A stretch of DNA of 64,000 nt from Chytridium lagenaria (GCA_025449115.1 JAHLKC010000096.1:1-64000); one strand, 5' to 3'; positions 26,501 to 41,046 are shown, counted from the stretch's first letter. Notes: a model not told the origin generated them from the letters alone. A program made the numbers and translations.

Positions 26501-28305
26501 CTCTGAAGGATATGAGGAACTGGCTTTTGTAGCAGGAACCGACGATTGCTTGAGGTGGGGAGTGGAGAATGTAGTGGATTTCAAGATTGACGGTTCTTTT
26601 GCTTTGCTCGGTTCGGACAGAGGTAACGGAGAGGAGACGACGCGTTTCGACGCGATGGTCGTCGGAGAAACCAAAGATTCTGTGCTAGAAGATGTATCTC
26701 GTTTCTCAGCACGAGCGATAAGGTCACGAACACTCCCACCAATCTTGGACTTTGTAGGGGAGACTGATGCAGATCGAGACGATTCTCTGCTTTCATCAAA
26801 GGATGATGGCTTTGCTCCAGTTTGATCGGGAGATGTTGGTGAAGAAATTGACGGTCTTCGTGTAGATGGGCCTCTCCATGAGGGAATGATTCGCTCAAGG
26901 ATAGACCTCTTAGGAGAAGTGGAAGGCTGTGATGATGAAGAATGCGAGAGATCATCTGTCCTAGCGTTCTCGACCGGGGGTATATGCAAAGAGGCTGCTG
27001 AGGCATCGAGTTTACTTGATTCATTTGACGGAGCTACAGTGGTCGCCGTTTCCAGAATGGAGGGGCTGTGCGAGGATATTAGAGAGTCAAAATCTGCAGA
27101 CGTCCTTTCTTCAGCCTTTGATGTATTCCCTGTAGTTTTATTGGCATTGTGGAGTATTGTGTTTGGAACGTCAGTTTGAAGTCTCCTCTCGGGAGCAACT
27201 TTGGGTATGTCGACCGTCGTGATAATCACAGGTTCAGCAACTTTAGTTAAGACAACATGATCTGTGGAGTAGCTGAAAGTAGTGGCACCAGAGATCTTCT
27301 CTTCCAATAAGTCAGAATATTGGTTTTGAGAACTAATCATATCCAGGTTGCCAGCAACTACTGAATCAGATGCGGAATCGACGTTATTCGGCGAACCATT
27401 TTCTTTCCGTAAAGACTCCTCGAAATTTAACGCGTTCACGAGTTCTACAAAAGGTTCTGGTTTTGTTTCCATCGTCACAGTGCTCAAAGATGATTCCTGC
27501 ACATAATCCTTTTCTATGCCTTTTGAGCATTCAGGCGTGTTGGAATTCGTCACATCGCCTGACTCTCTTAGCCCCATCCTTTGCACAATCCTATTTTGCG
27601 ATCCTCTGTCGATTCCATCCGCGCGAGAGCCTTTACTTGAGCTCAACGCAGCGGTAGAATCATTTTCCTCCTTATCTGTGGCGGGGGCTGGTAAATGCTC
27701 AGAGGACCCTGTTGGGGATAAGACCTCGTCCACTATTTTCTGCCGCGACAAGCGTTTTTGTCGCTGTTCTTCCTGAAACAACGCCAGTTCTGAGTCACCC
27801 TACAATAATCACTTAGCCATACGCAATTCAATAACCGGCGAAACTCACTGTATCATCAAAGTCGCGACTGCTTTGACGAGAACTCAACAGAGAGGATACA
27901 CCAAACAGAGGGACGGATGACCTCTTATATTCTCTTTGACTGTCGACCGATATTCTTCTAGGCTCTGGGTCAACGGATGCCGGCCGATTCGTTTCAGCTG
28001 AATGGTTTGATCGCGCCGAAGAGATGGAAGAAGAGGATCCAATGCGCCTCAGAGATTCCGATGAACGTCGCCGCATAGAGTCTCGCTTCAGTTTCGCAAG
28101 CTCCTAAAGTGATACCAAACTGTCAATGGGGAGACGAATGCATAACCAGTCGAAAGCAACGCACTTCTTCAATCTCTCTGAGTTGGTCTTCGAAAACATC
28201 ATGCCTCATGTTGTCTTTTGGTCTGGTCGAGTCCACGTTTTGCCAGTTTGTGGTGGGGGCCAAGGGAGGTATACCTGCGAAGGCATCGGATGGATTCGTA
28301 GGCAT
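23568..28305 (-). CDS. Villin/gelsolin-like actin-binding protein
   Basis: Actin-severing or bundling protein. The start at 28305 (MPTNPSDAFAG) leads by a short intron into a basic Ser-rich segment (REIEE|ELAKLKRDSMRRR). A long disordered Ser/Thr/Pro-rich region is encoded from 27781 to about 26480. Gelsolin repeats follow, each with a Y/F-V-W-V/I-G core: TLYVWVGSGATK (26290), AVYIWYGAFF (25790), MIYSWIGN (25140), SFIWVGNGS (24735) and FEFYVWVGAD (24205). The C-terminal villin headpiece is clear: ELRRKDDLPLGV (23775) and LSPADFQKVF, then VWKQSDLKKK (23620-23680). The headpiece normally ends in a short K/G/L-F motif. Here the literal frame gives GFCLLNKKL, while one more A in the run near 23605 would give an ending closer to the family. 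At least ten introns are implied. Confidence 0.85.
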
Positions 28306-28743
28306 CTCTTCCCAGCCTCACTGTGGGCGTGTTGTGGTGTTGTTGATGAATACCTGACAAATGTATATTGCGAGTTGGATTCTTTGAAGAGAATGCTATA
28401 TATATATAATCGTCGGAGCTCGAAACAGTGAAACAAGCCACTGTGGTTCTTGCAAACGAACCTTACGCTGAGCCAAATCAAGCCCTATGATGAGCCAAAT
28501 CCCGGAAGATATGCATACACGCAACGATCAGTGTACACGTAAATTTGGGCATCATAGTCGCATATATACACAACTTTTACAAACTGTAATCAACATTTTA
28601 CTGAAAGTATGAAAGTGTTCAAATGAATGTGATAACAAAGACCACAGAGGCAAAACAGAAAATGAAGTCAAATCCTAACATAAGATAAGATGAATAAAAG
28701 TGCCAGAATGAGGAGATTATTACGGGATGCGGGTGAGTGGGGC
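28306..28743. other. Intergenic, no gene seen
   Basis: Lies between the villin start and the 3' end of the site-2 protease gene (both minus). It should contain the villin promoter. No coding signature is recognised; there is a short TA-repeat at about 28397-28409. Confidence 0.5.
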
Positions 28744-31025
28744 TTAATGAACAGCGTGTTCAGTATCACAAAACAAAGGCAAAAAGCTGATACCTATATA
28801 AGAAACAAAAAGAAAAAATAAGAAAGCTTCAAAGTCTATATGCAAACTAAACAACCAGCAAAAACACCTCTTAAAACTCCTCCGCGCTCCCCCCCCCATA
28901 AAAGCCCCAACAAACCCTAGAACCATCACAAGTCCAAGGAGCACTGCAGCACCCATCCCCATCCAAAACACAACCGCTTTTTCCGCCCCTTCCAAGTATT
29001 CCCCACCGTATTCGACTTTTCAAAAGCAAGCGTCAAAACAAGATCATAGAGTGCAGAGAAGGCAAGATGACCGTCAAGAGTGGGTGCAGGCACCATGTTG
29101 AGGAGAAAGAGGGCCAAATTAAAGGAAAGCATGAAGCTAAGAGAAAGTTCAGTGTTTGTTTGTTGTTTGAGTGACTTACTGAAGTAAACGTTCGAGTTGA
29201 TACGGCAATCCTAACGGCGCGAACTTAAATCGCGGAAATAACGTCCCCACCCGCACTAATAAAGTAACAATAAAGGTGATATATGTTTTAGACATACATT
29301 TAAAACAACAAAAAAACTCACCAGTTACCCAAATCTCCCTTGGATCCCCAACATACAACACTGTCTTCCTCTCCCATCTCCTCACACTCAGATCTGACCG
29401 TCGCCCTTTTACCCCCCTCCATCACTGCAAACTGCACATGATGCGGCTCAACAACCCTGAGCCTCACAACCCTCACATAAGGGTTCCCTTTCACCCTCGG
29501 CACCATACACCGAGTTCCCTCCCCGTCCTCCTTCTTCACCCCACAATCCTCATCAACAGAACACCCAGGTGCTTGCAACAAGACATCCTCAAGATGCAAA
29601 CATGACTGTGTGGCATTTCCGCTCCGCCGCCCGAAAAACATTGAAGATCAGTGTATGTGTTCAATAGAGTGGGGTTTGTGCAGCACGTTAAAGGTTCATC
29701 TAATACTTTTGAGTTGAGTCAGAGGAGCGAGGGGCGTACCTGATAACCGCGATGTCGGTATACAATAACCTGGTTTCGCCGTACTCTTCTCCGCAAGGCT
29801 CAATACAAGCGCACCCTCCCACCCAGCTATCCCTCTTGAAATCGGTACATCATCAATTCCAATTACAAAAGCACCTCTCACAAGATGGCTTTTCAATGGT
29901 GACGCCTATACTTTGGTTAGCACGTCCACAAAACAAAAACAGTTAAAGCTCACCTTCGACACTTCCAGCACGACAACACCTCCTGCAGAAGGATCTGCGA
30001 GATTCCGATACGCAGGCGCCAGCAACGTTGGTAACGTCACAATCACCAACCATGCCAACAGCGCTGTGACAAGGTTATGCCATACCCCAGCGCAGATGAT
30101 GCGGAGTTTTGCAAAAGGTGTAAGGAGGTTGAGGGAAATATCATGAATGTCGACAAAGGCACCTGGGTATATGTTTTATGAGAAAACCAGAGGAGAGGAT
30201 GGGGACTTGGTGACTACATTCTTTCGTGAGTTTATGCAGAAAAAAAAAAAAGTTGCGATGGGTTTACCATGCTGCCGCGAGACCATGCCCAAATTCATGA
30301 AGGATCCCTGATATAACGAGAGTTGTAAAGTAATATCCAAGCGCATAGAGTGGTAAGTTGACGCCAGGAACCTAAACAACGAAGACGGGGTTTATAAAAC
30401 GCGGATATTCTATGGTGGCTTCTCACCAACGAGACCAAAAACTGCTTATTCCCACTCGTAGGATGATCCAACGCTGGGCCTGTCGAATAAATAAACGACC
30501 GATTCTTTGCCACCACTTCCTCCATATCCCTCTTCATATCATCGCCACTCACACCTTCCATCACTTCACTCGCACTCTTTGCAATCCCAACCCACGCAGC
30601 ATTCACAATCCCCACCACCATCGTCCAGCCTCCAACAACAAGCAGCAACAGACTCATGACCAAAGCAATACACCCAAACACCGCTCCAACCGTGAACCAA
30701 GTCTGCCAGACCATAGCGAACCGGGATCCAATTTCCCGCATGACAGGGTTGAACGCATTCGTGGTGATGCGGAACGTTCCAAAGGCGTGTTCGATGTGGT
30801 AGAATGTTCCGTGACGAGGGAGGGGGACGCTGGAAAAGGGTGCGGTGGGGCTTGAGTCGTTGGGGTCGACGACGCAGAGACGGTCGTAGTAGTGTGGCTG
30901 AAGAGTGTGAGAAATGGATGTGAAAGACAGGTAGGACTTACAGCAAAGACTTGGAGGAGACGGAAGTTGAGGTAGATGATGCACCAGAAGGCGAGGACGC
31001 CGGCTACGAAGACGAGCAGACCCAT
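28744..31025 (-). CDS. Site-2 intramembrane metalloprotease (MBTPS2/M50-like)
   Basis: Membrane zinc protease that cleaves transmembrane substrates such as SREBP-type factors in the Golgi. The start at 31025 opens on a membrane helix ([19 protein letters not shown]). The family's RWF...F-G block corresponds to [23 protein letters not shown] (about 30640-30710). The zinc site HEFGHG lies at about 30275-30295 (HExxH, His and Glu visible). A PDZ-like luminal part includes [17 protein letters not shown] (29800) and the Cys-rich segment with [12 protein letters not shown] (29490). The third zinc-ligand region reads [12 protein letters not shown] (29080-29115), the conserved N-x2-P-x4-DG motif. The literal frame ends at 28744. 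A change in the nine-G run near 28890 would instead end the protein at 28871 (GSAEEF), which I find more likely. Introns are at about 30900, 30400, 29700 and 29150. Confidence 0.85.
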
Positions 31026-31420
31026 GACATTTCCTGTGCAGCTTTTGAATTGTAACTGCCTTTACTTGGGCACCAACAGCCCCAATTGCTGGAATAGACA
31101 ATTTATAACTGCAAAATATGCAAGGGAATGAGAGAACAACACGAATGCAAGCGAAACGGGTTTACTTTATATGCTGTCAATTGTGTGCATGTAGTGGTAT
31201 GTCAAGAGAAAAGGACTAAGGAGGGCAAACGCGTAAGAGCAAACAAGTACAAAAGGGTACGGAAGGTATTCCTTAACAACAAGTTAACGGGATAGGGGAG
31301 GTAAATGCATTTGAACGTTCAAAACAATTACAAAGAGATCATAGAAGAAAACCAACCACTTGACGAAGAAACAATATACGATAAAGCAAATAAAACGTGC
31401 ACACAACTGGTGTACAACAA
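31026..31420. other. Intergenic, no gene seen
   Basis: A 395-bp gap between the site-2 protease start and the Sel1-repeat gene's stop, both minus. It probably holds the protease promoter and the 3' UTR of its neighbour. No coding frame or RNA gene is seen. Confidence 0.5.
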
Positions 31421-32967
31421 TTAATCCTCACTACCACCCCACTTTTTCTTCCAGATCCAACTCTCTCCAACCACCTTTTTCCCAGTTTTATCCGCCTCCC
31501 TCAGCCATTGTGCAGCAAGCATTTTAAACTCATCATCACTCGATGCACCAACTCCAGGCGTTTTGTTAAGGTACGAATATCCAAGTTCATACATCGCATC
31601 CGGGTCACCTAAGCGTGCAGCGATGCCAAAGTAATACTATACAAAATGTGTTAGTTTAAGGATAAAAAAAAAGTAAGGGACGGTCAGATTCAAACCTACC
31701 ACTGCAGCAGGATAAGATTTCAGCACTCCCCAACCCTGTCTAAAGCACATTCCAATTTCAAACAACGGGAGCGGTAGCAACGCTGTGGCGGTGCTCGTAT
31801 CTTCAGGGAGGAGGGATGCAACCGTAGCGTACGATCGGAGAGACCTAAGATCAGCAGGCCGTGTCCGCGATATTGTTGATGAAGCGCTGCTGGGTAATGG
31901 GGATTCAGCCTTGGAATTTCCTCCTGCTTCCGCTTTTTGCTTGCGACGTTCAGAGACCTCGGGTATGGTCATAAGTGAAGATTCGGCGGATTCAAGAAGA
32001 TGGCGGAATGCTGAATCAAGGATGAGAGACTGTGATAAGGAAACGGAAGCGAGTTGGGGAATAGATGAAACAGAGGGAGGACACATACCAAGCTCCTTAT
32101 TCTCGGGAACTCCCCAACCGTGACGTAGCGTCAAAGCTCTCAGGTACAATCCCAATGGATTCTTTTCCTCAGCCGACTTTTCAAGATAAATTGCCGATAT
32201 ATCCAACTCCTCCCTCTCATGGTAATAAATAGCCAATGAAAGATGATCCTCCTTATGAATATGGGAGGGCGGTGATGGCAATGGCTTTGTTCCCGATGCG
32301 TAAGGATTATAATAATTTGCCGATGCGCTGGGAAGACTCGCATCACCTGGCGCATCGGGCGATATTCCTAACGCCTTACGGAAAGCCCCAGCCGCTCGTT
32401 TGGCAAGTGATGGGGGTTTAGGCTTGCCTTCGTCATCACGGTATCCAGGAACGTCAGAAGAGGTTGATGAAGGGTCATGGTAAAGATGTTTTGAGAGGTC
32501 TCGCTTGGAATCATGAAATTCAGCGGATTGACCAACGGGTCCTCGTTCACCTCTTGCCCAGGCTTCAGCGTTTTGGCGGGTTCGTTCCAGTCTGGAAAAA
32601 AGCTCCCGAACGTTAATGTCGCGGCCGAGGATACGGGTGAGATGTTCCACGACGTTATCAGGGAGATCGGCGGGACGGCCGTAACTTAGGTACGGTTTAC
32701 TTGGAGGGCCAGGTTTGGTCGTGGAGGGAGGTTGCTGATCGTCCATGGGGGTTTCAGTGGTTGTCGATATGTTGAGACTGCGGGAGGTGCGGCGACAGTG
32801 GCGTGGGGAGCGGGAGTTTTCTGAAAGGAAGAGTCTTCGTCATCTTCATCGTTGTTGTGATCGCCAAAGGGGTCTGCAACAAAAGGGTTATCTTCCCATT
32901 CGTTCTTCAGCATCTCGGTGGATGCGAAGGGGTCCCTGTTGCTGGAACCGGGAGCTTGCGACGGCAT
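31421..32967 (-). CDS. Sel1-repeat protein (Dsf2/Chs4-like group)
   Basis: Helical scaffold protein with Sel1-like repeats. The N-terminus (start 32967, MPSQAPGSSNRDPF) is disordered and acidic. A domain-like block follows (PDNVVEHLTRILGRDINVRELFSRL, trimmed here). The repeat region begins at HIHKEDHLSLAIYYHEREEL (about 32220), then AIYLEKSAEEKNPLGLYLRALTLRHGWGV. More repeat units sit in LFEIGMCFRQGWGVLKS (31740) and YYFGIAARLGDPDAMYELGYSY (about 31590-31640), after an intron at 31640-31700. The 'H-L-S-L-A-I-Y-Y-H-E' entry is shared with fungal Dsf2-like proteins. The frame breaks at the G/C run 32746-32750: one more base would join ...LKPP to MDDQQPP, which is otherwise a second in-frame start. 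No catalytic residues are visible. Confidence 0.75.
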
Positions 32968-33452
32968 CTCTTGTTAAAGACGTAGAATGGAGAGTTTCTT
33001 AAAGATGCAAGAGAGGCGTGAGAGGGGATAATGAAGGTGGGTGTTGCTGACAGAAAGAAGTAATGAAGACGGGGCCCTCAGGGATGAAAAGGTTGTGCCT
33101 CAAGGGATAGATAGACAGATATTCGGGATGGATGGATGGTTTATTATGGGACGATGGTTTTTGTGGCTTCTTTTCTGCGGCACATGAACACATAAACACG
33201 CTTTTGCAAGATAGGAAAATCATATAAGAAAAGAGGATTTCTCTGTATAGCATTCTTCTAGAAGCTTCTAATGACATTCTTTAACTCTGTTTGCTTTGTT
33301 CTCTTTGGCAAATGAGCCGATGGGTTTTAATAATTATATAAAATGATGGGTTATGTACATACAGGAGAGAGCAGCATTTTATGATTAAAGTAACGCTTTT
33401 TAAAGAAAAGGGTTTGTGTTATGTATAATATCGAGTAATGTGCGAGAGTCAT
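32968..33452. other. Intergenic between Sel1-repeat gene and H4
   Basis: Both flanking genes are on the minus strand, so this holds the Sel1-repeat promoter and the H4 3' UTR. No gene is recognised. Confidence 0.5.
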
Positions 33453-34805
<1,353 letters not shown>

Positions 34806-35574
34806 TTTGCCTTTCTCCCAACCTTCACTACACATCGCACATTCACATTCAACACGCAAGCAACCGTCACTTCCTTCCTTCAACCCCCCTATAATCTGTA
34901 CATAACCCTTTTTATATAAATAAATGATTGCAGAAGAACTTGCCTTTCCCCAATGATACCTTTTGTTCTGTGCCTTCTATGTTATTTCTACGTTTGACAA
35001 TCTTGAATGGCTTGTCCAAAATATTCAAAAAATTAAAAAGGGTAAGTTTACGAGACACGCCTAGCTTCATGACGATCGCTGCAGTGCTTTCGCCCGTGCC
35101 CCGCAAACCACCTAAATCGTTGTGATGCTATCCGCTACTTAGAAAAGAGTTACGCCTTTACTTTCTATGGTTCGGTTACGCTGATTGTTGTCTCCTACCT
35201 CATCTTCGTGTACGAGAAGGATGACGATGTTGACAATGACGTTAAAGAATGGTTTTACAATGCCAGGCTCAGGTTGTTAGTTGTTGACCAAATGTTCTTT
35301 GCTGGAAGAGCTCTTTTGTCAGCTCTACATTTTTCGATTCTTTTCTTTTCATTTCCCATTTTTCTGTGTAGGAGGGGGGAGTATGGAACAAACAATATAA
35401 AGCTGGTATTCTTTTTTTATATAAATTGAAGCAAAGAATGGAAACAAAAGCTGAATAAGAAAGTAAAAGAAGCAAGGAAAACAAATGGAATACATATAAG
35501 AAACGGCGAAGCACTGGAGAAAAATAATAGAAAGAGATAAAAGGGCGACGAAGATATAATTAGATAACTCCGCA
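34806..35574. other. H3 3' flank with a possible small membrane ORF
   Basis: The first ~100 bp (to about 34900) match the 3' flank of H3 copy 2 and include a TATATAAATAAATG poly(A)-like region. From about 35112 to 35429 the plus strand has a frame with one convincing membrane helix (FYGSVTLIVVSYLIFVYEK) followed by acidic sequence (DDDVDNDVKEW). There is no good Met start, so I do not call it a gene. It could be the exon of an unrecognised gene. Confidence 0.35.
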
Positions 35575-36903
35575 TCACCTCCTCCCCATCCTAATCACAG
35601 GCACAACTACAGCCTCCCCACCTCCATCTTTCGACACCTGCAGAGCCGAAGGCATCTTATCCATTAACCCCTTTGGAAGCGTTAACACAACCGATATCCC
35701 ATCCTTAACCTCACTCAGTAACGCTACAATCCCGCTTAAAGATTGTGGCGTCTCAACGGGAGCCACCTGTGACGGCGGGACGTCCAAAAGAAGCAACCTG
35801 CACCACCCCCTCTTCTCCCCCTGGAATCTCCACAGGCCCATCCAAGGCCTTTCTCAACCTCTCCTGCTCAAAACTTTCCTGCGTAGGTGGAACGTCCACA
35901 GGCGCTTGAGACGCGGGCGCGGGTTAAACTCAAAACAGGCATGTCGGAACCAGGCTCTCCCCAATCTCTTTCAACCTCCTCCATCTCCTCCATCCCCTCA
36001 AAGCTTGCGTTGAATCCTCCAACAGCCCTGGACCGATTGACGACACACGGCGTGGCACGATTCGCAGCGTTACATCGAAACCCGGACCCGCAAACTAGAG
36101 AGGCGGACCATTGGCTCGCTTGACATATCTGGTAAGATGTTCCAGACGAACAACGATATTGACCATCGGTGCAACGTCCGTTTGGCGTTCCTGTCGTTCC
36201 TGTTCCGGGTCGCGGTGCTGGTTGCGGTGCTGGTTGCGGTGCTGGTTGCGGTCTCGGTTGTGGTTGTGGATTTTGCGAGCCAGTAGTGCCACCACCGTTG
36301 ATTCTCACGTCCAGCGCTGAAAAAAAAATAAAGTCAACAAGAGGGTTTAACAACAAAAGCTCACCAATTATTGTATACTTCTCCAGAGAAGTTATCGGTG
36401 ATGTAGTTCCATCGAATGACAGCATCGTAGGTACCACTTTGGCGAATCCTGACAGGAATATTCCCTCCATTTCCAAATCCGCATCGACCATCCCGTCCAA
36501 TTTCCTACGTAAAAAGCTTATTAAGCACATGAACTTCGAACCCATACAAAAAAATAACACGGAAAGGGTGACGACGCAAGAAAGCAACTCTCCAAGCGCA
36601 GTCATCACACCCCTCACATACTTGCCAACTCCTCTCCCCATCCGTCGAGATATAAACAATACAACCCCCTCGATGCGGCGCCGTCAATATATATGCGACG
36701 TTAAACGCATTCCCATTAATAGCGACCCTGGGAGCCCCTCTTGGAAGTCCCTGGCAAGCTGCCGTATTCGCACTCCTCGCAAACGTCAACCCATTACCAG
36801 CGTCTCCAGGGGCGAGACGGATAGGTGGGGACGACATGTACCCATGGGCGTTGACGATGGCGATGAGAGCAAGTGTGGCGATGGCAATTATGGATGAATG
36901 CAT
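35575..36903 (-). CDS. Secreted LPMO-like protein with Cys-rich chitin-binding-like module
   Basis: Likely copper-dependent lytic polysaccharide monooxygenase acting on chitin-type polysaccharide outside the cell. The signal peptide MHSSIIAIATLALIAIVNA ends at the catalytic His1 (HGYMSSPPIRL). The second brace His is in TAPHRGGC (36670) and the axial aromatic in GEVYNNC (about 36370). The domain spans several exons (36903-36620, 36505-36365). After it a Q/P-rich linker of PQPAP units (36190-36280) leads to a six-Cys module (CTDGQYRCSSGTSYQIC, 36110-36180) resembling CBM19. Then follows a roughly 130-residue acidic, uncharacterised tail to 35575. The frame shifts near 36318, 35920 and 35790. 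AA11 or AA10-type membership is inferred from the motif pattern. It lies between the two histone pairs. Confidence 0.75.
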
Positions 36904-37705
36904 TGTGGGAAATCAACTATGAATATCGAGGAAATTTGGAGCTCCCTTGTAGCGTGCATGATGGTGACTAGCATCCCCGGTCTCCGACCCCCGTCTTTTC
37001 TTAGATGAGCTGGTTTGACAGTTTCTGACAATTCCAACCATAAACAAATTGAAAGGAATTACTCATTGGGTGCTCGGATATGCTCTCAGCAGATGAATGC
37101 AATAAGTGTTGAAGAGGAGGCAAATATCGTTCTCTCGGTAATGCGTCGCATGAGCTCAAGAACACTTTGAAAGCTTAAATTATACAAAGTCAAAGAAGAA
37201 AGGACTTTACATGACTTTGTTGGTCGTCGCGTTCTTTTTCAAGTATAATTTACGCCATGATATATATCCTCTACCCTCAACCTTACGCAAAACATAGAAG
37301 AAAGAAGAAGAAAGTATTCTTTTAGAACTAATTACAAAAGGCATAAATAATCTGCACGAAGTTTGAAGCGAGCCAAACTTAATGAGATTATATGAGGCAG
37401 ACTGCGGCCGGCATATCGCTTTATAGTACAGGACTTCATATCGAACCTGTTGGACCGTCGCCGTGACAGGTATTGTCTGGAGCAAATGATTGCAAGAGGC
37501 CCGTCAAGATCTATTTTAAAATCTGGACGTAAGTTGCATTGATAAGCGACCACATGCAAGGGGATGGAATAGAGTGTTGTTTTCAAGTAAGTTTTATTTA
37601 TATAAAGATATATTTACAGATTATAGGGGGGTTGAAGGAAGGAAGTGACGGTGGGCTTGCGTGTTGAATGTGAATGTGCGATGTGTAGGTTGCGAGAAAG
37701 GCAAA
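36904..37705. other. Intergenic between LPMO-like gene and H3 copy 2
   Basis: Contains the LPMO promoter side and the H3 copy 2 3' flank (37620-37705 matches the copy 1 flank). No coding frame with recognisable features. Confidence 0.5.
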
Positions 37706-38116
<411 letters not shown>

Positions 38117-38512
38117 TTAATTGTAGTAGAGAGTGGAGTTGAGGAGAGAGAAGTAGATACTAGTAAAGGCGCGGTAGTGTTGAGACGATGTGATGTGATG
38201 AAAGCTGGCAAAGACGGGGGGAAGGTGCCCTTTTTTATATTTCTCAAAATTAAAATTAAAAAAAAAGAATTCAAAAAAAATAAATTCAAAAAAGGCCCAA
38301 AAAACGACTCTGACCAATCAGAAATTAGAAAAGATTTTTCAAGAAATGTTTTTTTTTTTGAATTTCAATTTCATTATATTATTTTCATATTCGCTTGTCT
38401 GTTTCCCACTCACACAAAACTTGTTCAAACTTCAAACTTCAACCTTCACCTACACACACTCTACTCTTTACTTCTTCTACTCTACTCTCAACAACTACTT
38501 TATCTCACTGCA
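38117..38512. promoter_or_regulatory. Bidirectional H3-H4 promoter, copy 2
   Basis: A 396-bp gap between the divergent H3 and H4 starts. Read in reverse it repeats copy 1: a CCAAT box (GACCAATCAGAA, about 38310), long A/T-rich tracts and GGTGCCCTTTTTTATATTT near 38223, the inverted TATA-like element serving H3. A dispersed pattern of small indels separates it from copy 1. Confidence 0.75.
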
Positions 38513-39037
<525 letters not shown>

Positions 39038-39625
39038 ATTATTCGCAAAAACGCTGCTCGTTCTTCAAGGCTTATCATTATCATTCATTCATCTCTTTTG
39101 CTTCTTACAAACTCCCAATATCCCTTGTACATAACCCTTGCTCTGTGCCAAAGAAAAGACATTAAATATATACCTTTAACTGATAACCGACTTGTTTCTG
39201 TTTGCAGTTCGCCATCCTTTTCTTCATAGTGGTCTGTGGATAGGTAGGTATATAGGTAGGTAGGTAGCTTGTTGTCTCCACATTTTCAAGACAGGAATGA
39301 ATATGTCAGAAACCCATACAATTTTTACGTATGTATAATATATTATTATGTATTTAAAACGACGGATGTCTGCGAGCACAAGTGTTGTGTAGCAAATAAT
39401 AAATAATAAATACTTGGCTGTGTAACCTTCTTATTGAAAACAGTTGTGATATAAAGCGCCAAAAAAAACATTATAATTAAAAGTTATTGATTTTGGAATA
39501 CCACGCCATCCAAATCCCCCATTATTCTTTGTCTTTCTGATGCGCGCCAAGTCTTATCATAATAATATTTGAATAAAGTCTCCCTTTATTTTCACTGTAA
39601 CAAGTTTTACCCGTCTTCCCTCAAG
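39038..39625. repeat. Intergenic with short TAGG microsatellite
   Basis: H4 3' flank and upstream side of the WSC-like gene. It carries a TAGG/TAGGTA microsatellite at about 39240-39268. A signal-peptide exon for the next gene may lie here, but no Met start with a hydrophobic stretch is evident. Confidence 0.5.
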
Positions 39626-41046
39626 ATGTGCGGTCTGATCTACTCCAACACCGGACCGAGTGCTCCCTACACAACGATGGCAGATTGCATCAATCTCTGT
39701 AATAAAGAAGCCGATAGGGATCAGACAGCAGGCGTTTCCGCCTACTCTGAGACTAACCCTGCTCTAGGCTGTATCTGCTTTGCGAGTGACCGAGAAGTCT
39801 ACCTTAGTTCAGGAGGTACATGCAGGCCATGTCCAAACGATCCCGACTACGTCTGTGGCGCTCAAGATGGGACCCTCCCTGTCCCATGGAACCCAGGTCA
39901 AACATTCTTTGTAAAGAGCATCAATTTGGTCGATGCCAGCGTGCCCGTCAACCCAACCCCTCCACAAACTGCTTCTCCTAGTCCTGCACCTCAACAACCC
40001 TCACCCGCACCTTCTAATAACCCCCACGTCCCATCGTGACCGAGACCAGCGGCGGAGGAAACCAGAACCCCAGCAACCCTGTCGAGGATCCTTCTCAACC
40101 CACCAACGCCGACAACTCAAATACTGGCGACGTCACAGATGCACCAGCACAGTCTGCAGTTGAACTCACCACTGTCGTCACCGACTTTGTCACTGGAACC
40201 GACGGTGTGGTCACAGCCAGCGCCAAAACTATTGTCAACGTCGTTGTCAACAATGCCGTCGTGATAACTTCTGCTGGTTTCGGGAGGATTCCTACGAGCG
40301 GTTTCAATCAATCTGGAATTATCGGTCCGTCTGGCGCTGCATCTGGATCTATCGACTCTCCATCATCAAGTTCGGCCAGCCCCAACGTTGCCTTGTTGGC
40401 AGGAGGGATCTGTGCAGGATTGATTGCGGTGGTGGGAGCCATTGGTTTGTTCCTTGTTCGACGGAGCGCGCGGAGGACACGTGAAGCCAAAGTGGAAAAG
40501 TCGTTCCAGCATGCAAATGGATTTGGAGATACTTACGGGAACGGTGGAGGAGGACACATGAAATTTGTGAATACATCTCCTGTTCACGAAAATACTATGG
40601 CTCAGCGGGCTGATCACAATGAATATGCTGAACCGTATTATGCCACCACCCAAGTATCCCCAACACCCGTGACCTACATCCCCAACACGTCCGAAAAGCA
40701 CAACCGCACAACCAACCCCACCAAATCTACAGGCAAAACCGGCTTGTTTACATCAGCTCCATCTTCCAGCCGCTTTAACAGCCCCCACGGCAAGGTCGCT
40801 TCTTACACTGATGAATACACAAAGGACTCATATTACGACGATAGTAAATACTACGATTACAATGAAAGTGCACCTCAAGGTTCTTCAACGTCTGTGTTTC
40901 CGGCTGAGAGACCGTATGAGTCTAAGAAAGCTATTGAAGCTGGCGTTGTTGCTGCACCAAGGAGAGCGCATCGGGGAAGGGTTGAAGATGTTAGAGGAAG
41001 CATGTTGGAGGAAGCACCGCCGAGGTATTCGATGGGCAGGCTATAA
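39626..41046 (+). CDS. WSC-like single-pass cell-surface protein
   Basis: Likely plasma-membrane/cell-wall stress-sensor-type protein. The Cys-rich N-terminal domain (39626-39880) contains MCGLIYSNTG, MADCINLCNKE, GCICFASDRE and CRPCPNDPDYVC, resembling a degenerate WSC domain. Then follow a Pro/Ser-rich linker (PSPAPQQPSPAPSN) and a Ser/Thr/Val-rich extracellular stretch. One membrane helix (VALLAGGICAGLIAVVGAIG, about 40390-40450) is followed by a basic stop-transfer RRSARRTR and a cytoplasmic tail rich in Tyr/Ser. The frame breaks in the C run at 40021-40025: one more C joins SNNP to PRPIVTETS. No signal peptide is seen, so a short upstream exon is probably missing. Ligand and pathway are unknown. 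Confidence 0.65.
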
